Source of the DNA: Betaproteobacteria bacterium
GTDB lineage: Bacteria > Pseudomonadota > Gammaproteobacteria > Burkholderiales > Burkholderiaceae_C
DNA length: 20,321 nt
Assembly: GCA_947448675.1 (NCBI GenBank)
Contig: CANFOR010000021.1
Coordinates: forward strand, 1-20,321
Direction of reading: 5' to 3'
The notes under the pieces are model-generated. The model did not search any database and was not told the DNA's origin. It worked only from the letters and a program-made list of their open reading frames with translations. The first letter of the stretch is position 1, and each line of letters opens with the position of its first letter. Positions 15,122-20,321 of this stretch are shown piece by piece. The position numbers were made by a program, and so were the translations under genes.

Positions 15122-16392
15122 GGTCGCCCCCCACGCATTAACTGGCGATTTTCAAAATCAATGCGCAACACCACGGCCAGGGCGATCAGGTTCATCAGGA
15201 TGGCCGAGCCGCCGTAGCTCATCAGCGGCAGAGTCAGGCCCTTGGTCGGCAGCGCGCCCAGATTCACACCCATGTTGATGAAGGCCTGAAAGCCCATCCA
15301 CAGACCCACGCCCTGGGCCACCAAGCCCGAGAACACGCGGTCAAGTGCAATGGCTTGGCGACCGATGTGCATGATGCGGCGCGTCAGCCAAAAGAACAGG
15401 CCGATCACGCAGACCACTCCCATCAGCCCGAACTCTTCGCCAATCACAGCAAGCAAAAAGTCGGTGTGCGCCTCGGGCAGCCAATGCAATTTTTCAACGC
15501 TGCCGCCCAGGCCCACGCCAAAAATTTCACCACGCCCAATGGCGATGAGGGAATGCGAAAGCTGGTAGCCCTTGCCCAGCGCGTACTTCTCGCCCCAGGG
15601 GTCGAGGTAGGCAAAAATGCGCTCACGCCGCCAGTCGCTGAGCGCCACCATCAGGCCAAAGGCCACCACCAAAACAATGCCGATCAAGAAGAACATGCGG
15701 GCGTTGACACCCCCCAAAAACAAGATGCCCATGGCGATCACACAGATCACCATGAACGCGCCCATGTCGGGCTCGGCCAAGAGCAGCAGGCCTACCACGG
15801 CCACGGCCACGGCCATGGGCAGCACGGCGCGAAAGAAGCGCTCTTTCACGTCCATTTTGCGTACCATGTAGTCGGCCGCATACAGCAGCACCGCCCACTT
15901 GGCCAACTCCGAAGGTTGGAAGTTCATCACGCCCAGCGCGATCCAGCGGCGCGCACCGTTGACACCCTTGCCCACATGCGGAATCAGCACCGCAATCAGC
16001 AGCATCAGCGAGACCACGAACAACCAAGGGGCCCATTTTTCCCACACATCCAGCGGCACTTGAAAAGCCAATAAGGCCGCCAAGCAGGCCACGCCAATCG
16101 AGAACACATGGCGCATTAAAAAATGCGTATGGGCATAGCGTGCAAAGCGCGGGTTGTCGGGCATGGCAATGGAGGCCGAATACACCATGACCAAGCCCCA
16201 GAGCAGCAAGGCCACCGTCACCCAGAGCAGGGTTTTGTCAAAGCTGCGGGCCACGTCGGGCGCAGCGCTGGTAGGCGAGCGCAGGCTGTCGCGCAGCGCG
16301 CCACGGGTACTGCGTGCTATGCCATCGCTAGCAGCCGATGCGCTCCACCATTGGGCCCACAGGGTGTTGAGCTTGAACACTAGACTGCTCAT
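15118..16392 (-). CDS. ftsW: Septal peptidoglycan polymerase FtsW (SEDS family)
   Basis: The protein is 424 aa. By family knowledge SEDS proteins polymerise lipid II at the septum with the partner FtsI. After a hydrophilic N-terminal extension of about 50 residues, about ten membrane segments follow, starting DKTLLWVTVALLLWGLVMVYSAS. Visible signatures are GARRWI, FQPSELAKWA, LLAEPDMG, the functional loop LPEAHTDFLLAVIGEEFG (family catalytic Asp), and LTLPLMSYGGSA. ATG 16392 overlaps the murD TGA; the in-frame ATG at 16437 lies inside murD. The N-terminal extension (about residues 16-40, SASAASDGIARSTRGAL) is low-complexity and overlaps a weak match to the dispersed element. Confidence 0.97.
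   Translation of the reverse strand: MSSLVFKLNTLWAQWWSASAASDGIARSTRGALRDSLRSPTSAAPDVARSFDKTLLWVTVALLLWGLVMVYSASIAMPDNPRFARYAHTHFLMRHVFSIGVACLAALLAFQVPLDVWEKWAPWLFVVSLMLLIAVLIPHVGKGVNGARRWIALGVMNFQPSELAKWAVLLYAADYMVRKMDVKERFFRAVLPMAVAVAVVGLLLLAEPDMGAFMVICVIAMGILFLGGVNARMFFLIGIVLVVAFGLMVALSDWRRERIFAYLDPWGEKYALGKGYQLSHSLIAIGRGEIFGVGLGGSVEKLHWLPEAHTDFLLAVIGEEFGLMGVVCVIGLFFWLTRRIMHIGRQAIALDRVFSGLVAQGVGLWMGFQAFINMGVNLGALPTKGLTLPLMSYGGSAILMNLIALAVVLRIDFENRQLMRGGRP
16315..16343 (+). repeat. Weak TGCTA-N9-TAGC match in the ftsW N-terminal extension
   Basis: TGCTA at 16315-16319, nine bases, TAGC at 16329-16332, then AGCCGATGCGC. The core spacing is exact, but the central nine bases are GC-rich, unlike the clear copies. 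Confidence 0.35.
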
Positions 16393-17891
16393 AGGGCGAT
16401 TCCGGCGTCTTGCGCCAAGGCAGCTACGGCATCGCAAAACACTTGGGCGCGGTGGCCGTAGTTGTCAAACATGTCAAAGCTGGCACAGGCCGGCGACATC
16501 AGCACTGCGTCGCCGCCGTGGGCACGCTGGGCTGCTTGTTGCACTGCTGCTTGCATGCTCGCTGCGTCGTACAGAGGGACGCCACTATCGTGTAATGCCG
16601 CACGAATTGCGGCAGCATCGCGGCCAATCAAAACCACAGCACGGGCATAGCGCCCCACGGCTGCCGCCAGGGGCGCGAAGTCTTGGCCCTTGCCGTCGCC
16701 ACCCAAGATGGCGACGATTTTTCGCTCCGCGCCCAGGCCTTGCAATGCGGCCACGGTAGCGCCGACATTGGTGCCCTTGCTGTCGTCAAAATATTCGACA
16801 TCGGCGACCACGGCCACGCTCTCCACACGGTGTGGCTCGCCCCGGTACTCGCGCAGGCCATAGAGCATAGGGCCGAGTGCGCAACCGGCGCTGCTGGCCA
16901 GTGCCAAGGCCGCTAGCGCATTGGCAGCGTTGTGGCGACCGCGAATGCGCAGCGCGTCGGCGGGCATCAGGCGCTGGATATGGATTTCGACTTCTTCGCC
17001 GCGCTTTTTCTTCAGGGTTTCGTCAGCCTCTAGCGCGCGCACCAGCCAACCCATGCCGTTGAGGGTTTCAATGCCGTAGTCACCAGGGCGCTGGGGCATG
17101 TCGGTGCCAAAGGTGGTGTAGTCACGTTGCTCCATTTTTCCGCCCTTGAGACGTATGGCGGCGGGCAACATGGCCATCACCGCAGCGTCTTCGCGGTTAA
17201 GCAGCATCAAGGCCCGTTGGCCAAAAATTTTGACTTTGGCATCGGCGTAGGCCGGCATGCTGCCGTGCCAGTCGAGGTGGTCTTGCGTGATGTTGAGCAC
17301 GGTGGCGGCAGTGGGCCCAAAGCCTTGCACGGCGTCGAGTTGAAAGCTCGACAGCTCTAGCACCCACACTTGGGGCAGGCTGTTGGCGTCCAGATGCGTA
17401 GCCAAGGTGTCGAGCAAGGTCGGGCCAATATTGCCAGCCACCGCCACCGACTTGCCCGCGCGCTCGACCAATTGCCCGGTGAGCGAGGTGACCGTGGTTT
17501 TGCCATTCGTGCCGGTAATGGCCAGCACGGCAGGCTGGTAGGCTTGCTGAGTTTGCAAGGCCTTTAATGCTTCGGAAAAAAGGCCTAACTCGCCAGAAAC
17601 CCAAAGCCCAAGCGCGTTAGCGGCTATTAAAACAGGAGCGATCACATCGGGCGCAAGGCCCGGACTGCGCAGCACGGCGCGCACGCTGTTGCCTTCAATG
17701 AGGCTGGCGGCAAAGGGCCCGGCAACAAACTCGGCTTGGGGCAACTCGGCGTGCAAGCTGGCCAATTGCGGCGGTGCGGCGCGGGTGTCGGCCACCGTCA
17801 CTTGCGCACCCATGCGCGCGCACCAACGCGCCATCGCCAGCCCGGACGCACCCAGGCCCAGGATGAGGACGTGTTGGTCTTTCAACATCAT
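16389..17891 (-). CDS. murD: UDP-N-acetylmuramoyl-L-alanine--D-glutamate ligase
   Basis: The protein is 500 aa, longer than the E. coli enzyme (438). By family knowledge it adds D-Glu to UDP-MurNAc-L-Ala. It has the N-terminal VLILGLGASGLAMARW, the ligase P-loop ITGTNGKTTVTSL, ELSSFQLD, the ITQDHLDWHG segment, RGRHNAANALAALA, and the C-terminal DDSKGTNVGAT and MSPACASFDMFDNY. The extra length is mostly in the middle domain (about 240-320), with a charged stretch ADETLKKKRGEEVEIHIQ. I believe that is usual in this family's MurD. Two adjacent ATGs (17891 and 17888) could start it; a GAG lies five bases before the first. Residues about 84-93 (IAPVLIAANA) match the dispersed element. Confidence 0.97.
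   Translation of the reverse strand: MMLKDQHVLILGLGASGLAMARWCARMGAQVTVADTRAAPPQLASLHAELPQAEFVAGPFAASLIEGNSVRAVLRSPGLAPDVIAPVLIAANALGLWVSGELGLFSEALKALQTQQAYQPAVLAITGTNGKTTVTSLTGQLVERAGKSVAVAGNIGPTLLDTLATHLDANSLPQVWVLELSSFQLDAVQGFGPTAATVLNITQDHLDWHGSMPAYADAKVKIFGQRALMLLNREDAAVMAMLPAAIRLKGGKMEQRDYTTFGTDMPQRPGDYGIETLNGMGWLVRALEADETLKKKRGEEVEIHIQRLMPADALRIRGRHNAANALAALALASSAGCALGPMLYGLREYRGEPHRVESVAVVADVEYFDDSKGTNVGATVAALQGLGAERKIVAILGGDGKGQDFAPLAAAVGRYARAVVLIGRDAAAIRAALHDSGVPLYDAASMQAAVQQAAQRAHGGDAVLMSPACASFDMFDNYGHRAQVFCDAVAALAQDAGIAL
17605..17640 (-). repeat. Diverged TGCTA-type element inside murD
   Basis: In - orientation it reads CGCTC, nine bases (CTGTTTTAA), TAGC, CGC, TAACGC, GCTTGGG. 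The second half (TAGC.GCTNACGC) and the spacing match the family, and the first half-site has two changes. The TTTTAATA run and the TTA and ATA codons are out of place in this GC-rich gene. Confidence 0.5.
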
Positions 17892-17910
17892 GGCTGCTCT
17901 TTCCCTACGA

Positions 17911-17990
17911 GGGCCACCGCGGAACCGGCTTTACCGGGCCGCAGGTGGCGCCCCTTGAGGGGGAGGCGCCAAAGGCGCTTCGGGGGTGGA
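17911..17990. repeat. Multi-hairpin extragenic element between mraY and murD
   Basis: It fills most of the 105-bp gap. Hairpin A (17913-17949) is GCCACC...GGTGGC with nested CGG/CCG and CCGG/CCGG pairs around CTTTA. Next is CCCC-TTGA-GGGG (17951-17962). Hairpin B is GCGCC-AAA-GGCGC (17966-17978). An alternative pairing joins the two GGCGCC blocks (17947-17952 and 17965-17970). I recognise this wording as a repeat common between genes in Comamonadaceae. It has no ORF of its own. Confidence 0.65.
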
Positions 17991-17996
17991 TGTTAT

Positions 17997-19175
17997 TCAT
18001 CGCAACTTCAAGGAAGACAAACCCACCAAGCACAGCAGCATGGTGATGATCCAAAAACGCACCACGACTTGGGTTTCTTTCCAGCCGGTTTTTTCAAAGT
18101 GATGGTGCAGTGGCGCCATCTTCAAAATGCGCCGTCCTTCGCCGTATTTTTTCTTGGTGTACTTGAAGTACATCACCTGGGCCATCACGGAGAGCGCTTC
18201 CACCACGAAGATGCCGCCCATGATGGCCAGCACCACTTCTTGGCGCACGATCACGGCGATGGTGCCCAGCGCTCCACCCAAAGCCAACGCGCCGACGTCG
18301 CCCATAAACACCTGCGCCGGGTGGGTGTTGAACCACAAAAACGCCAGCCCCGCACCGGCCATGGCGGCGCAAAAAATCAGCAGCTCGCCCGAGCCAGGAA
18401 TGTAGGGAAAGAGCAGGTATTTGCTGTAGACCGAACTGCCCGTCACATAGGCAAACACGCCCAGGGCCGAGCCGACCATGACGACCGGCATGATGGCCAA
18501 GCCGTCGAGCCCGTCAGTGAGGTTGACCGCATTGCTGGCACCGACGATCACCAAGTAGGTCAAGATTACAAAGCCGAACACGCCCAATGGGTAACTCACC
18601 TCTTTGACAAAGGGTAAGAGCAGACCCGCCTTGGGTGGCAGGTTCACGTCAAAGCCCGACTGCACCCACTTGAGAAAGAGCTCCAGCACGCGCAGGTTGG
18701 AACTCTCGGAAATGCTGAACACCAGGTAGAGCGCGGCCAGCAGACCAATCACCGACTGCCAAAAATACTTCTCGCGCGAGGGCATGCCCTCGGGATCTTT
18801 GTGCACCACCTTGCGCCAGTCGTCCGCCCAGCCAATGGCACCAAAACCCAAGGTGACCACCAACACGATCCACACAAAACGGTTGCGCCAGTCGAACCAC
18901 AGCAATGTAGAAATAGCGATCGACAGCAGGATCAAAACGCCACCCATGGTGGGCGTGCCGCTCTTGACCAAATGCGATTCCATGCCGTAACCGCGCACCG
19001 GTTGGCCGATCTTCAATTCAGTCAAGCGCCGAATCACATAAGGCCCGGCAATCAGGCCGATCAAGAGCGCGGTTAAGGCCGCCATCACGGCGCGAAAGGT
19101 CAGGTACTGAAAGACCCGAAAAAAGCCGAATTCCGGCGACAGGCTTTGCAGCCATGCGGCGAAGCTTAAGAGCAT
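17997..19175 (-). CDS. mraY: Phospho-MurNAc-pentapeptide translocase
   Basis: The protein is 392 aa. By family knowledge it is the integral membrane enzyme that transfers phospho-MurNAc-pentapeptide to undecaprenyl phosphate, giving lipid I. It has about ten membrane helices. Signatures are GTPTMGG, GWADDWRK (Asp pair), NLTDGLDGLA (about 217-226) and the late MAPLHHHFEKTGW with the HHH triad (about 355-357). I start at ATG 19175 (MLLSFAAWLQ), which lies six bases after AGGAGG. The in-frame ATG at 19181 directly abuts AGGAGG and would be poorly placed. It is 34 bp after murF. The multi-hairpin repeat follows the stop codon. Confidence 0.97.
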   Translation of the reverse strand: MLLSFAAWLQSLSPEFGFFRVFQYLTFRAVMAALTALLIGLIAGPYVIRRLTELKIGQPVRGYGMESHLVKSGTPTMGGVLILLSIAISTLLWFDWRNRFVWIVLVVTLGFGAIGWADDWRKVVHKDPEGMPSREKYFWQSVIGLLAALYLVFSISESSNLRVLELFLKWVQSGFDVNLPPKAGLLLPFVKEVSYPLGVFGFVILTYLVIVGASNAVNLTDGLDGLAIMPVVMVGSALGVFAYVTGSSVYSKYLLFPYIPGSGELLIFCAAMAGAGLAFLWFNTHPAQVFMGDVGALALGGALGTIAVIVRQEVVLAIMGGIFVVEALSVMAQVMYFKYTKKKYGEGRRILKMAPLHHHFEKTGWKETQVVVRFWIITMLLCLVGLSSLKLR

Positions 19176-19209
19176 GTGCATCCTCCTGTGTTGTTGGTGT
19201 GCCCGTAGT

Positions 19210-20321
19210 TCATAGCTCAGCGCCTACAACAGCCAGAACCACGCGTTCCATCTTCATGAAGCGCGAGCCTTTAACCAAGGCACTTTGCACCTTTGGCAGC
19301 AAAGCCAGCACAGCGGCATTCAAGGCTTCGATGTTTGCAAAATGCTCGCCCGCCATGGCTTGGGCCTTCTCACCCACTGTCAGCAGGTGCTCGATGCCGC
19401 GCTCGCGCGCATAGGCTCCGGCCTCGGTATGAAAAGCCGGACCTTGGTTGCCCACTTCGCCCATGTCGCCGAGCACCAAGAGACGCGGGCCGGGCAACTC
19501 GGCCAGCACGTCGATGGCGGCGCGTACCGAGTCGGGGTTGGCGTTATAGCTGTCGTCAATGAGGGTGATGGCGTGGCCCGCGTGCCGCACTTGCAAAGCG
19601 CGCGAGCGGCCCTTGACGGGCTCAAACGCTGCCAGGCCACGGCCTATGGATTTGAGCGGTGCACCCACCGCCAACGCGCAGGCAACAGCCGCCAGCGCGT
19701 TCTTCACGTTGTGGCGGCCCGCCACTTGCAGCTTGAATGCCAATGGCCCGGCGGGGGTCTGCGCCTGCACCGCCCAAGCGCCCGATTGCCATTGCGCCGT
19801 GGCTGTGATGTCGGCAGCGTCCTGCAATGCAAAGGTGAGCACGCGTCGCGCTCCCGCCATGCTGCGCCACAACGGCGCATAGGCGTCGTCGGCGGGGAAG
19901 ACGCAGACACCGTCATCGGGCAAAGCGCCGAGCACGCTGCCGTTTTCTTGCGCCACTGCTTCTACCGTGGCCATAAATTCTTGGTGTTCGCGCTGGGCGT
20001 TGTTGACCACAGCCACAGTGGGTTGGGCCATGGCGGCCAAGGCGGCTATTTCGCCGGGGTGGTTCATGCCCAGCTCGACCACGGCCACTTGGTGGCTGCT
20101 GCGCAAACGCAGCAGGGTCAGAGGCACGCCGATATCGTTGTTGAAGTTGCCTTGCGTGGCCAGCGATGCGCCCGCCTTCCAGGCCTGCAAGATGGCGGCG
20201 ATCATTTGCGTCAGTGTGGTCTTGCCATTGCTGCCCGTGACTGCTATCAATTGCAGAGCATGCTGTGCACGCCAGGCAAGCGCTAGCATCCCAAGGGCTG
20301 CACGGCTGTCGGCCACTTCGA
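19210..20321 (-). CDS. murF: UDP-MurNAc-tripeptide--D-Ala-D-Ala ligase, 5' end outside the window
   Basis: The visible part is 370 codons of a protein usually about 450 aa. The frame stays open to the window edge, so roughly the first 80-100 residues are missing. The GTG at 20316 is an internal Val codon. By family knowledge MurF adds D-Ala-D-Ala, the last cytoplasmic step of the stem peptide, using the Ddl product. It has the P-loop VTGSNGKTTLTQMIA, ELGMNHPGEIAALA, NAQREHQEFM, GRHNVKNALAAVA, and LIDDSYNANPDSVRAAI, with LVLGDMGE. DNA just upstream of the P-loop resembles the dispersed element. The stop lies 34 bp before the mraY start. Confidence 0.96.
   Translation of the reverse strand, partial: EVADSRAALGMLALAWRAQHALQLIAVTGSNGKTTLTQMIAAILQAWKAGASLATQGNFNNDIGVPLTLLRLRSSHQVAVVELGMNHPGEIAALAAMAQPTVAVVNNAQREHQEFMATVEAVAQENGSVLGALPDDGVCVFPADDAYAPLWRSMAGARRVLTFALQDAADITATAQWQSGAWAVQAQTPAGPLAFKLQVAGRHNVKNALAAVACALAVGAPLKSIGRGLAAFEPVKGRSRALQVRHAGHAITLIDDSYNANPDSVRAAIDVLAELPGPRLLVLGDMGEVGNQGPAFHTEAGAYARERGIEHLLTVGEKAQAMAGEHFANIEALNAAVLALLPKVQSALVKGSRFMKMERVVLAVVGAEL
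20242..20287 (+). repeat. Diverged TGCTA-type element inside murF
   Basis: TGCTA at 20242-20246, nine bases (TCAATTGCA), GAGC at 20256-20259, ATGC, then CACGC and AAGCGCTAGC at 20278-20287. This keeps the core spacing and a GC-rich AAGCGCTAG tail. It lies antisense to murF and imposes ATA and CTA codons next to the P-loop. Confidence 0.45.

Noticed and set aside
19285..20286. Long + strand open frame (333 codons) antisense to murF
   Set aside because: The murF frame carries all Mur ligase motifs. The antisense product is His/Gln/Gly-rich without a domain.
1..20321. Mobile element, prophage, CRISPR, defence or secondary-metabolite system
   Set aside because: No transposase, integrase, cas-like, toxin or synthase protein is present. 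All genes but one belong to recognised families and sit in conserved core order, so I see no new multi-gene system here.

Overview
The window looks like chromosomal DNA from a Gram-negative betaproteobacterium, most likely family Comamonadaceae (Rhodoferax/Acidovorax-like). The basis is the protein sequences, the accC-prmA-zinc-ribbon gene order, the complete division/cell-wall cluster ending in lpxC, and short dispersed repeats that I associate with that family. The placement rests on recognition, not on a search. I see no phage, transposase, CRISPR array, tRNA or rRNA. The gene content is core chromosome, so the less ordinary material is in the repeats, a 5' UTR fold and a few odd protein details.

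Positions 1-7109 are read on the + strand. The end of accC (fatty acid synthesis) is translationally coupled to prmA (ribosomal protein L11 methylation), which overlaps a zinc-ribbon/DUF3426 membrane protein. A PfkB-family sugar or nucleoside kinase follows. After a 214-bp gap holding a dispersed repeat and a hairpin that could hide the ribosome binding site comes an unrecognised 557-aa lipoprotein. Then a PlsC-like acyltransferase overlaps a CdsA-like membrane protein, which suggests a small phospholipid module, and ruvC (Holliday junction resolvase) closes this half.

Positions 7173-20321 are read on the - strand and form the dcw cluster. In transcription order it holds murF (cut by the window edge), mraY, murD, ftsW, murG, murC, ddlB, ftsQ, ftsA, ftsZ and lpxC. 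murD-ftsW-murG-murC-ddlB are joined by four ATGA stop/start overlaps. The products make UDP-MurNAc-pentapeptide (MurC, MurD, MurF, Ddl), load it on the lipid carrier (MraY), form lipid II (MurG), polymerise it (FtsW) and organise the septum (FtsQ, FtsA, FtsZ). LpxC commits lipid A synthesis, so the operon couples wall, division and outer-membrane supply. The two halves converge at ruvC/lpxC, where two perfect palindromes lie.

The most interesting signal is a short AT-rich element with the core TGCTA-N9-TAGC, often followed by a GC-rich tail containing ACGC. Two clear copies lie between genes, and one of them supplies the ruvC start codon. Two clear in-frame copies lie inside prmA and murG. 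Weaker copies lie in prmA, ftsW, murD and murF. Other non-coding structure is a multi-hairpin element between mraY and murD and a long imperfect inverted repeat between ftsA and ftsZ. No gene-free stretch exceeds 300 bp.
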